This document shows positions 17,292 to 24,461 of a stretch of 50,220 bases of DNA, piece after piece (position 1 is the first letter of the stretch; each line of letters starts with the position of its first letter). This DNA comes from Sphingomonadaceae bacterium 3R27E2-A. GTDB lineage: Bacteria > Pseudomonadota > Alphaproteobacteria > Sphingomonadales > Sphingomonadaceae. The position numbers and the translations under genes are program-made. The stretch is from assembly GCA_005503165.1 (NCBI GenBank), contig SCNT01000033.1:1-50220 (forward strand), in the 5' to 3' direction. The notes beneath the pieces were generated by a model that worked only from the letters and a program-made list of their open reading frames with translations, was not told the origin of the DNA and ran no database searches.

Positions 17292-19742
17292 TTGACCGCG
17301 ACGAGCCTGCCTTCCGCTGATCCCGACATCGGCAGGGGGGCGGGTTCGGGCGCGGTCGTGCCGTTGGTCGGCGGACTGTCGCGCCTCGATGCGGCGCTGC
17401 TCGCCGGGCTGGCGATCCTCTCGGTCGGGCTGCTCTTCTGGGCGACGCGCGACGCCGTGCTCGCCGCGGGCTTCCTCGGCGGCCTCGCGCTCGCGGCGGG
17501 CGGTGTCATCCTGGCCCGCCGCCTCTTTCCGTCCGCCGTCGCGGGCGAGGCGGCGTTGCCCGACTGGACGATGATGCGCACCGCGGTCGATCATGACGAC
17601 ATCGGGGTCGCGATCACCGACCGCGCGGGGCGGCTCGTCTGCGCCAACGACCTGTTTGCGACGTGGATGGGCGGCTTCGTCACCCCGCCGGGGCTGCCGC
17701 TCGAGGGGCGCGGAGCCGAGCTGCTCAAGAATGCCGGCCGTGCCGCGTGGCGAGACGGCGAGGGCCGCGTCGACGAACTCGCGGTCGGCTCTCTGCATCT
17801 GAGTGCGCAGGTGTTGCGCACGGGACTCTCCGAGGATTATCTGGTTTGGCGTTTCTCGGCGGTCGAACGGTTCGACCTGGTGACCGAGATCAGCCGCCAC
17901 CTCGACGGCCCCGCCGGGCGCACGCTGGCGCAGGCGGGGGTGATGGCGGCGCTGGTCAGCGCCGAAGGACGGCTGCGCGTCGCCAATCAGGCGTTCCTTC
18001 TGCGCGCGCTCGGCGAGGGCGACGCGAGCCATTATGCCGGGCGGGACGTCGCCCCGCTGCTGCGCCTCGACGATGCCGGTACGCTCTATTTCGGGCGCGA
18101 GGGCGAGCGCGCGCCGCCGGTGCGGCTGATCCAGATCCCGCTGGCCCCCGCCGACAGCCATGGCCCGATGCTGCTTGCGCTGATCGACGAGGAGATCGGT
18201 GCCGCCGACCGCGGCACGGCGCAGACCTATGTCGAGACCCTGTTATCCTTGCTGCCCGTCGGGCTCGCGATGGTCGATCGCGACGGGCGCTTCCTCTACA
18301 TGAACCGCGCCTTCGTCCGCGCCGCCGGGCTCAATGAGGCGAAGATGCCGCGCTATCCCGGCGACATCGTCGTTACCGAGGACAAGGGCCCGCTCGCCGA
18401 CATGGTGCGCCGGCACAGCACCGGGCAGCAGGTCGGCGGCGACCTGTCGATCCGTCTTGCGGGGCAGGGCGACGAGCCCGTGTCGATGCGCGTCGTCGGG
18501 GTGCGCGGGCTGGGCGAGGCGGCGGTGCTGCTCAGCCTCAAGGATTCGAGCGAGGAATCGCGCCTGAAGCGCCAGGTCGCGCAGGCGTCGAAGATGCAGG
18601 CGGTCGGGCAGCTCGCGGGCGGCGTCGCGCACGACTTCAACAATATCCTGACTGCGGTGCTGGGCAGCTGCGACCTGATGCTGATGCGCCACACGCCCGG
18701 CGACAGCGATTATGACGACATCCAGCAGATCCGCAGCAACGCCAACCGCGCCGCCAGCCTGACGCGGCAATTGCTCGCCTTCTCGCGCCAGCAGACGCTG
18801 CGCCCGCAGATATTGCAGCTGCCCGATGTGATTTCGGAGGTGTCGCACCTCTTGAAACGGCTGATCGGCGAGTCGGTGCAATTGTCGGTGCGCCACGGCC
18901 GCGGGCTAGGTGCGGTGCGCGCCGACCCGGGGCAGCTCGAGCAGGTGATCGTCAATCTCGCGGTCAACGCGCGCGACGCGATGGGCGGGCACGGCACGCT
19001 GACGATGGAGACCTATCCGGTCAGCGCCGCCGAAGTGCGCGCGATGGGCAGCGACATCATGCCGCCCGCCGATTACAGCGCCTTGAAGGTCAGCGACACC
19101 GGCAGCGGCATCCCCGCCGACGTGCTGCCCAAGATTTTCGAACCCTTCTTCACCACCAAGGACGTCGGCAAGGGCACCGGGCTCGGGCTGTCGACCGTGT
19201 ACGGCATCATCAAGCAGTCGGCCGGCTTCATCTTCGCCGACAGCAAGCCGGGCGAGGGGGCGAGCTTCACCATCTATTTGCCCGTCCACCGCGCCGAAAA
19301 GGATGCCCCCGCCGCCGCGCCGCCGCCGCCCAAGCCCAAGAAGAGCCAGTGGGGCACCGGCACCATTCTGCTCGTCGAGGACGAGGATATGGTGCGCGCG
19401 GTCGCCGAGCGCGCGCTGACCCGCGCGGGCTATACCGTCGTCACCGCGTCGCAGGGCGAGGAGGGGGTCGAGCGCTTCGGCAAGATGGACAAGGTCGACC
19501 TGATCCTCTCCGACGTGATGATGCCGACGATGGATGGTCCTGCGATGGTCCGTATCCTGCGTGGCCGGCGTCCCGACGTGCCTGTTTTATTCATGTCGGG
19601 CTATGCCGAGGAACAATTGCGCCAGTCGATCGATATTGATCATGTGTCTTTCCTGCCCAAACCCTTTTCGGTCGCGCAGCTGACCGAGGCGACCTCGGCG
19701 GCGCTCGATGCCGCGGCGCAGCGGGCGGCGGCGCATGGCTGA
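17292..19742 (+). CDS. cckA: Hybrid sensor histidine kinase CckA
   Basis: An 816-residue cell-cycle kinase/phosphatase feeding ChpT and then CtrA/CpdR. Two membrane helices (about 33-50 and 57-78) are followed by PAS-like domains (about 95-200, 205-300 and 312-420). The DHp helix has H447 in GQLAGGVAHDFNNILTAV. The ATPase domain shows VIVNLAVNARDAM, SDTGSGIP and GTGLGLSTVYGI. A Pro-rich linker (PPPPKPKK, about 677-684) leads to a receiver with D741 (LILSDVMMPTMDG). It starts at TTG, 22 bp after the M13 gene. Its partner chpT is at 292-930. Domain order and the AHDFNN motif fit CckA better than other hybrid kinases. Confidence 0.9.
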   Translation: MTATSLPSADPDIGRGAGSGAVVPLVGGLSRLDAALLAGLAILSVGLLFWATRDAVLAAGFLGGLALAAGGVILARRLFPSAVAGEAALPDWTMMRTAVDHDDIGVAITDRAGRLVCANDLFATWMGGFVTPPGLPLEGRGAELLKNAGRAAWRDGEGRVDELAVGSLHLSAQVLRTGLSEDYLVWRFSAVERFDLVTEISRHLDGPAGRTLAQAGVMAALVSAEGRLRVANQAFLLRALGEGDASHYAGRDVAPLLRLDDAGTLYFGREGERAPPVRLIQIPLAPADSHGPMLLALIDEEIGAADRGTAQTYVETLLSLLPVGLAMVDRDGRFLYMNRAFVRAAGLNEAKMPRYPGDIVVTEDKGPLADMVRRHSTGQQVGGDLSIRLAGQGDEPVSMRVVGVRGLGEAAVLLSLKDSSEESRLKRQVAQASKMQAVGQLAGGVAHDFNNILTAVLGSCDLMLMRHTPGDSDYDDIQQIRSNANRAASLTRQLLAFSRQQTLRPQILQLPDVISEVSHLLKRLIGESVQLSVRHGRGLGAVRADPGQLEQVIVNLAVNARDAMGGHGTLTMETYPVSAAEVRAMGSDIMPPADYSALKVSDTGSGIPADVLPKIFEPFFTTKDVGKGTGLGLSTVYGIIKQSAGFIFADSKPGEGASFTIYLPVHRAEKDAPAAAPPPPKPKKSQWGTGTILLVEDEDMVRAVAERALTRAGYTVVTASQGEEGVERFGKMDKVDLILSDVMMPTMDGPAMVRILRGRRPDVPVLFMSGYAEEQLRQSIDIDHVSFLPKPFSVAQLTEATSAALDAAAQRAAAHG

Positions 19743-20085
19743 TCGCCGCATCCTGCTTGTCGAGGACGATGTACTGATCGGCATGATGCTCGCCGACATG
19801 TTCGACGCGCTCGGCTATCCCGAGCCCGCGCAAGCGGCGAGCGTCGAGGATGCGCTCGCGGCGATCGCCGGGGGGCCAATCGACGGCGCGCTGATCGACA
19901 TCAACCTCGGCGACACGAAAGGCTGGCCGGTCGCCGACGCGCTCGCGCAGCGTAATATTCCCTTCGCGTTCACCTCCGGAGGCGGCGACGTGATTCCTCC
20001 GGAGCATGCGCAACGCAAGCTGGTGTCGAAGCCGTTCCGGCTGAACGAGATCGAAGCGGTGCTGGGCGGCTTTTTCGGCGAATAG
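19735..20085 (+). CDS. Single-domain response regulator overlapping cckA
   Basis: A 116-residue stand-alone receiver with acidic residues E10-D11-D12 (LLVEDDVLIG), the probable phospho-acceptor D55 (GALIDINLGDTKG) and the conserved lysine in KLVSKPFRL. Its ATG lies 8 nt inside the end of cckA, so the two are translationally coupled. An upstream in-frame ATG at 19708 would only add cckA-antiphase sequence. It is not an obvious CpdR or DivK; the IDINLG motif is typical of a different receiver subgroup. It could be a phosphate sink or competing output of CckA, which is inference. Confidence 0.82.
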   Translation: MADRRILLVEDDVLIGMMLADMFDALGYPEPAQAASVEDALAAIAGGPIDGALIDINLGDTKGWPVADALAQRNIPFAFTSGGGDVIPPEHAQRKLVSKPFRLNEIEAVLGGFFGE

Positions 20086-20116
20086 CGCCGCGTTACAGCG
20101 CGCCAGAATATTTTTT

Positions 20117-20131
20117 GTTCCCCTCTTGTTC
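20117..20131 (+). promoter_or_regulatory. SOS box (LexA operator) upstream of recA
   Basis: GTTC CCCTCTT GTTC matches exactly the alphaproteobacterial LexA operator GTTC-N7-GTTC. It lies 77 bp before the recA ATG. This predicts LexA repression and DNA-damage induction of recA. lexA is not in the window. Confidence 0.85.
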
Positions 20132-20142
20132 CTAAAGAACAA
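20126..20142. promoter_or_regulatory. Palindrome overlapping the recA SOS box
   Basis: TTGTTCCTAAAGAACAA is a perfect 6-5-6 inverted repeat whose left arm contains the second GTTC of the SOS box. Its core TTCCTAAAGAA recurs at 36589-36599 between the XRE and DUF6456 genes. It could be a second regulator site or part of the LexA site. Confidence 0.4.
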
Positions 20143-20207
20143 ACGCTGTACACAGGTCCGGCGTTGCGATGCTTCTGCCTTCGCGATAGAGCAGGAAAGG
20201 GACGGTC

Positions 20208-21284
20208 ATGGCCGGTCAATTGTCACTCGTGGAATCGGGGAAATCAGTGAATAGCTCGGACAGGCAGAAGGCGCTCGACGCCGCCTTGGCGCAGATCGAT
20301 CGCGCCTTCGGCAAAGGCTCGGTGATGAAATTGGGCCAGAAGGAAGCGATGCAGGTCGAGGCGATCTCGACCGGGTCGCTCGGGCTCGACATCGCGCTCG
20401 GGGTCGGCGGCCTGCCGCGTGGCCGCGTCATCGAAATCTATGGTCCGGAAAGCTCGGGCAAGACCACGCTGGCGCTGCACACGCTCGCCGAAGCGCAGAA
20501 GACCGGCGGCACCGTTGCCTTCGTTGACGCCGAACATGCGCTCGACCCGGTCTATGCCCGCAAGCTCGGGGTCAATATCGACGAACTCATCGTGTCGCAG
20601 CCCGACACCGGGGAGCAGGCGCTCGAAATCGTCGACACGCTCGTGCGTTCGAACGCGATCGACGTGCTCGTCGTCGACTCGGTCGCCGCGCTCGTCCCGC
20701 GCGCCGAAATCGAGGGCGAGATGGGCGACAGCCATGTCGGCCTGCAGGCCCGTCTGATGTCGCAGTCGCTGCGCAAGCTCACCGGTTCGATCAGCCGCTC
20801 GCGCTGCATGGTGATCTTCATCAACCAGCTGCGCATGAAGATCGGCGTGATGTACGGCAATCCCGAAACGACGACGGGCGGTAACGCGCTGAAATTCTAC
20901 GCGTCGGTTCGTCTCGACATTCGCCGCACCGGCCAGATCAAGAATGGCGACGAGATCGTCGGCAACACGACCCGCGTCAAGGTCGTCAAGAACAAGGTCG
21001 CGCCGCCGTTCAAACAGGTCGAATTCGACATCATGTACGGCCAGGGCATTTCGAAGATCGGCGAGATCCTCGACATCGGCGTCAAGGCCGGGCTCGTCGA
21101 AAAATCGGGCGCCTGGTTCAGCTATGACTCGATCCGCATCGGGCAGGGCCGCGAGAATGCGAAGACCTTCCTGACCGAGAATCCCGAACTGCGCGAACGG
21201 CTCGAAGCCGCGATCCGCAGCCGCACCGACGCGGTGGCCGAAGAAATGATGGCCGGCCCCGACGACGAGGGCGGCGACGACTGA
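20208..21284 (+). CDS. recA: Recombinase RecA
   Basis: A 358-residue strand-exchange ATPase and co-protease for LexA. The Walker A motif is GPESSGKTT (about residues 79-87), Walker B is [11 protein letters not shown], and [19 protein letters not shown] contains loop L2. The acidic C-terminus (GPDDEGGDD) is typical. ATG 20208 follows AAAGGGA. An SOS box precedes the gene and a strong hairpin follows at 21293, which suggests a monocistronic unit. RecA is also needed for integration of GTA-delivered DNA in recipients, relevant to the genes at 27.7-28.8 kb and 36-37 kb. Confidence 0.98.
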   Translation: MAGQLSLVESGKSVNSSDRQKALDAALAQIDRAFGKGSVMKLGQKEAMQVEAISTGSLGLDIALGVGGLPRGRVIEIYGPESSGKTTLALHTLAEAQKTGGTVAFVDAEHALDPVYARKLGVNIDELIVSQPDTGEQALEIVDTLVRSNAIDVLVVDSVAALVPRAEIEGEMGDSHVGLQARLMSQSLRKLTGSISRSRCMVIFINQLRMKIGVMYGNPETTTGGNALKFYASVRLDIRRTGQIKNGDEIVGNTTRVKVVKNKVAPPFKQVEFDIMYGQGISKIGEILDIGVKAGLVEKSGAWFSYDSIRIGQGRENAKTFLTENPELRERLEAAIRSRTDAVAEEMMAGPDDEGGDD

Positions 21285-21292
21285 TAGGCACT

Positions 21293-21323
21293 GGCTGTCC
21301 CGGTCTGTGTAACCGGGACAGCC
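21293..21323 (+). terminator. Hairpin terminator candidate after recA
   Basis: A perfect 12-bp stem (GGCTGTCCCGGT / ACCGGGACAGCC) with a 7-nt loop starts 9 nt after the recA stop. It lacks a T-run but is stable enough to end recA transcription. Confidence 0.6.
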
Positions 21324-21325
21324 CA

Positions 21326-21390
21326 CCAACGGCGGCGGGTTCCTTGCCCCTCGGTCCGCCTCTCTCGCGGATCGGCCCGCCCGCCGTTGG
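21326..21390 (+). repeat. Second inverted repeat downstream of recA
   Basis: Arms CCAACGGCGG (21326-21335) and CCGCCGTTGG (21381-21390) are perfectly complementary, and the pairing extends with a one-base offset. It follows the recA hairpin by 2 nt. Confidence 0.5.
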
Positions 21391-21442
21391 CCTTGTTGTC
21401 TCGGATGGGACGACGACTTGGCCATCGTTCATCGTCCGTCAG

Positions 21443-21473
21443 GGTCGCGGGTTCGACGAGTGAGCCCGCGACC
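21443..21473 (+). repeat. Third inverted repeat before the ureohydrolase gene
   Basis: GGTCGCGGG (21443-21451) pairs perfectly with CCCGCGACC (21465-21473) around a 13-nt loop. It sits 52 bp before the proposed ureohydrolase start and might structure its leader. Confidence 0.45.
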
Positions 21474-21525
21474 GGGCGTGAGCCTTGATCCTTGCGCTGC
21501 TCTCGCCGACAGCTACAAGCAGCCG

Positions 21526-22341
21526 ATGCCCGCGATCCGCCTCTTCGGCCTGCCCACCGACGTCAACAGCAGCTTCGAGCGCGGCGCCGCGGCAGGGCCC
21601 GCAGCGATCCGCGCCCAGCTCTGGAGCGAGCGCGGTAATATGGCGAGCGAGCTCGGCCCCGAACTCGGCACCGACATCGCCTTCGCCGACGACGGCGACC
21701 TCGCGCTCACCGAGGACACGCCGCACGACGATGCGATGATCCGGCGCCACGTCGCGCTAATTCGCGAGGATGCCGAGATTCCGCTCGCGCTCGGCGGCGA
21801 CCATGCGGTGACGCTGCCACTCGTCGAGGCCGCGGCCGCCTGCTTCGGCCCGGTCAACATCCTCCATATCGACGCGCACCCCGATCTCTACGACGATTTC
21901 GAGGGTAATCCGCGCAGCCACGCCTCGCCCTTCGCGCGCATCTGCGACGGCGGGCATGCCAAGCGGCTGGTGCAGGTCGGCATCCGCGCGCTGAATCGCC
22001 ATTGCCGCGACCAGGCCGAGCGCTTCGGGGTCGAGATCGTGCCGATGGCGGGCTTCACGCCCGACGCGGTGCCGGTGCTGGGTGGCCCGCTCTACATCTC
22101 GATCGACATGGACGGCATCGATCCGTCGGCGGCGCCCGGCGTCGCGCACCCCGAGCCCGGCGGGCTGACGGTGCGCGAGTTGCTCGCGGTCCTTCACAAA
22201 CAGACTGCGCCGATCGTCGGCGCCGACATCGTCGAACATCACCCCGGCCGTGATATGGGCGACGTCACCGCGATCCTCGGCGCCAAGCTGGTGCGCGAAC
22301 TCGCGGCGCTGATCGACCGCAACGGATCTCATCCCGGATAA
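21526..22341 (+). CDS. Ureohydrolase (arginase/agmatinase family)
   Basis: A 271-residue binuclear-manganese hydrolase that releases urea, or a related group, from a guanidino substrate. Metal-binding motifs are all present: LGGDHAVT, HIDAHPDLYDD, and SIDMDGIDPSAAPG, plus HHPGRD near the C-terminus. Arginase, agmatinase and formiminoglutamase cannot be separated by these motifs, so substrate is left open. The ATG at 21526 begins at the family's first strand (AIRLFGLPTDVNSS). An upstream in-frame TTG at 21418 would add 36 unconserved residues across a hairpin. A GST gene follows after 13 bp. Confidence 0.85.
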   Translation: MPAIRLFGLPTDVNSSFERGAAAGPAAIRAQLWSERGNMASELGPELGTDIAFADDGDLALTEDTPHDDAMIRRHVALIREDAEIPLALGGDHAVTLPLVEAAAACFGPVNILHIDAHPDLYDDFEGNPRSHASPFARICDGGHAKRLVQVGIRALNRHCRDQAERFGVEIVPMAGFTPDAVPVLGGPLYISIDMDGIDPSAAPGVAHPEPGGLTVRELLAVLHKQTAPIVGADIVEHHPGRDMGDVTAILGAKLVRELAALIDRNGSHPG

Positions 22342-22354
22342 TAAGGAGAGCGAC

Positions 22355-22978
22355 ATGAGCCTGATCGTCCACCACCTGAACAACAGCCGCTCGCAGCGCA
22401 TCCTGTGGCTGCTCGAGGAACTCGGCGCGCCCTATGAGATCAAGCATTATCAGCGCGACGCAGTGACCAACCTCGCGCCGCCCGAGCTGAAGGCGATCCA
22501 CCCGCTCGGCAAGTCGCCGCTGCTCGAGGATTCGGGCCGCGTGATCCAGGAATCGGGTGCGATCGCCGAATATCTCTGCGAACATTACGGCGGCGAGGCA
22601 CTGGTCCCGGCGCGCGGCACCGACGATCATGTGCGCCACCTCGAACTCATGCATTTCGCTGAGGGGTCGGCGATGACCCCGATATTGCTCAACATCTATC
22701 TCGGCCGCCTCGGCGATGCCGCCGCGCCGGTGAAGCCGCGGATCGACGAACAACTCGATGCGCATTTCGCCTATCTCGAGGGCGAGCTCGGCGACAGCGG
22801 CCATTTCATCGGCGACCGCCTGTCGGCCGCCGACATCATGCTGAGCTTTCCCGCCGAGGTCGCCGCAATGGGCGGCGCGGCGCGCTATCCGAAGCTGGCG
22901 GGGTTCGTGGCCGCCATGCATGCACGCTGGGCGTGGCAGGCGGCGCGCGCAAAGGGCGGGGCGTATTTTGTCTTCTAA
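22355..22978 (+). CDS. Glutathione S-transferase family protein
   Basis: A 207-residue cytoplasmic protein. It has a thioredoxin-like N-terminal domain (about 1-80; NNSRSQRILWLLEELGAPYEI with a probable active-site Ser/Asn near residues 10-11, and the cis-Pro/QESGAIAEYL motif) and an all-helical C-terminal domain (about 90-205; HFIGDRLSAADIMLSFP). It conjugates glutathione to electrophiles or acts as a thiol-dependent reductase; substrate is unknown. A good AAGGAG lies 7-8 nt ahead of the ATG. It probably forms an operon with the upstream ureohydrolase and overlaps the next gene. Confidence 0.9.
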   Translation: MSLIVHHLNNSRSQRILWLLEELGAPYEIKHYQRDAVTNLAPPELKAIHPLGKSPLLEDSGRVIQESGAIAEYLCEHYGGEALVPARGTDDHVRHLELMHFAEGSAMTPILLNIYLGRLGDAAAPVKPRIDEQLDAHFAYLEGELGDSGHFIGDRLSAADIMLSFPAEVAAMGGAARYPKLAGFVAAMHARWAWQAARAKGGAYFVF

Positions 22979-23558
22979 GCGCGCGTCGTCCGTCGCGGCG
23001 CTCCTGTTAGCACTCGGTCCGGCGGTGCCGGCCGCCGCCGACCCTGCGCCGCTCGACCCCGCCGTCGAGCGTAGCGTCGAGACCTTCGGCAAGGCGGCCT
23101 TCGCGCCGACCCCGGATGACGAAGGCGCCGCGATGGCGCGGCTGTCCGACTACACCCTTGCGCTCGAAAAGCGCGATTTCGCGGCCGCCTATGCGATGCT
23201 CAGCCTGACGCGGCAGGCGGCGATCCCGCGGCTCGAATGGGAGGGCAATCTGCGCAAGCAGGACGGGCTGTGGGCCGACGGCCGCATCCGCGTCCTGCGC
23301 CTGCAATGGTATGTCGACCCGCCGACGCAGATCGCCGGCCTTTACGCGGCTTTCGACTTCCGCGGCGACCGCGCCGACGGGACGATGGATTGCGGCTATG
23401 TCGTCGTTTACCGCGCGGCGCCCGGCGCCGCCTTTGCCGTCGCGAGCAGCAATGTGTCGATCGTCCCGCCCGAACTGATCGAGGATGGCGTGCCCAAGGC
23501 CGATGTGCTGCGCCAGCTGCCCTGTTACCTCGGCAAGGGTATCGCGACCGCGATCTGA
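22968..23558 (+). CDS. Exported DUF4019-like hypothetical protein
   Basis: A 196-residue protein. The TTG at 22968 gives a proper signal peptide directly (MSSKRASSVAALLLALGPAVPAAA), preceded by the purine-rich AAAGGGCGGGG, and overlaps the GST stop by 11 nt. A longer start at 22920 would spoil the signal sequence. The body (about 45-180) has an SnoaL/DUF4019-like pattern: an alpha-helical AAYAMLSLTRQAAIP, then strands LYAAFDFRG, DCGYVVVYRAAPG and FAVASSNVSIV. Function is unknown. It resembles the C-terminal half of the product of the next gene. Confidence 0.65.
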   Translation: MSSKRASSVAALLLALGPAVPAAADPAPLDPAVERSVETFGKAAFAPTPDDEGAAMARLSDYTLALEKRDFAAAYAMLSLTRQAAIPRLEWEGNLRKQDGLWADGRIRVLRLQWYVDPPTQIAGLYAAFDFRGDRADGTMDCGYVVVYRAAPGAAFAVASSNVSIVPPELIEDGVPKADVLRQLPCYLGKGIATAI

Positions 23559-23663
23559 TCCGGCTACGCCGAAACCCAAGGAAATTCGGCTTGCCGCGCC
23601 GGACAGACCGCGGCAAGGTCGGCGCGTCGCCATCACCCGGCGGCTTCGGGTGGGGGAAATAGG

Positions 23664-24401
23664 ATGGCGATGATGGCACTGGCATTGCTGGCAGCGGCGG
23701 CCGGCCAGCCCGAGATCAAGGTGGCGCCGGTGCCCGGCAAGGGCTTCGTCGCGACCGTCGCGGTGATCGACGCCGACCAGTACGACCCGACGATCGACCG
23801 CATCAAGCTGCTGGCGACGCAGCGCTGCGGCAAGCTGAAGGTGCGCTTTGGCCGCTATTATTTCGACAACCAGATCGACGTCGATCGCGGCGTCACGGTG
23901 ATCAAGGATTTCCGCCAGAATTTCTCCTGTTTCGACCCCGCGACCGACCCGTACAAGCCCGTCCCCGCCGACTGGAAGGCGAGCGCCGCCGAGGTTGCCG
24001 CGGCGACGAGCTTTGCCAAGAAGTTCGTCGACTATCTCGACGCGGGCAACGGCGCCGAGCTGGCAAGGATGATGGACCCCGCGCTCGAATCGACGGCTGC
24101 CGAGATGAAGCGCTTCAGCGACGAAGCCAAGATGCACCAGACCGGGCCCGGCGAATTCACCGTGCGGCTCGACGGCTGGCTCAACAATCCCGAGGATGCC
24201 GCCTATCCCGGCGCCTATGCCTATTTCGCGGTGATCAGCAGCCATGAGGGGATCGCCGGGACGTGCGGCGGTTTGCTGCTCTATCGCGAGCGGACCGGGG
24301 TCTACAGAATCTCGCAATATGACGTACGCTATATCTCGCAGGCGCTGATCGACGAGGAGGGCTATAGCGACGAGGAGCTGAACCGGCTCTGCCGGCGCTA
24401 G
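23664..24401 (+). CDS. Exported hypothetical protein, C-terminal half related to its neighbour
   Basis: A 245-residue protein with a short hydrophobic N-terminus (MAMMALALLAAAAG), probably a signal peptide. The N-terminal domain (about 18-100) has two cysteines (QRCGKLKVRFGRYYF; NFSCFDP) that may form a disulfide. The C-terminal domain (about 105-225) has the same order of elements as the upstream protein (helix FAKKFVDYLD, then AYAYFAVISS, CGGLLLYRERTG and YRISQYDVRYI). It may be a DUF4019-type paralogue. A 105-bp gap separates it from the previous gene. Function is unknown. Confidence 0.65.
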   Translation: MAMMALALLAAAAGQPEIKVAPVPGKGFVATVAVIDADQYDPTIDRIKLLATQRCGKLKVRFGRYYFDNQIDVDRGVTVIKDFRQNFSCFDPATDPYKPVPADWKASAAEVAAATSFAKKFVDYLDAGNGAELARMMDPALESTAAEMKRFSDEAKMHQTGPGEFTVRLDGWLNNPEDAAYPGAYAYFAVISSHEGIAGTCGGLLLYRERTGVYRISQYDVRYISQALIDEEGYSDEELNRLCRR

Positions 24402-24461
24402 GTCCGCATTCAACCAAGCATCGCGCTTGAGAAAAGCCGCGTAGGGCACTAGATCGCGCGC

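Noticed and set aside
21440..21475. tRNA-like GGTTCGA element upstream of the ureohydrolase
   Set aside because: Only a simple hairpin forms; acceptor, D and anticodon arms are missing.
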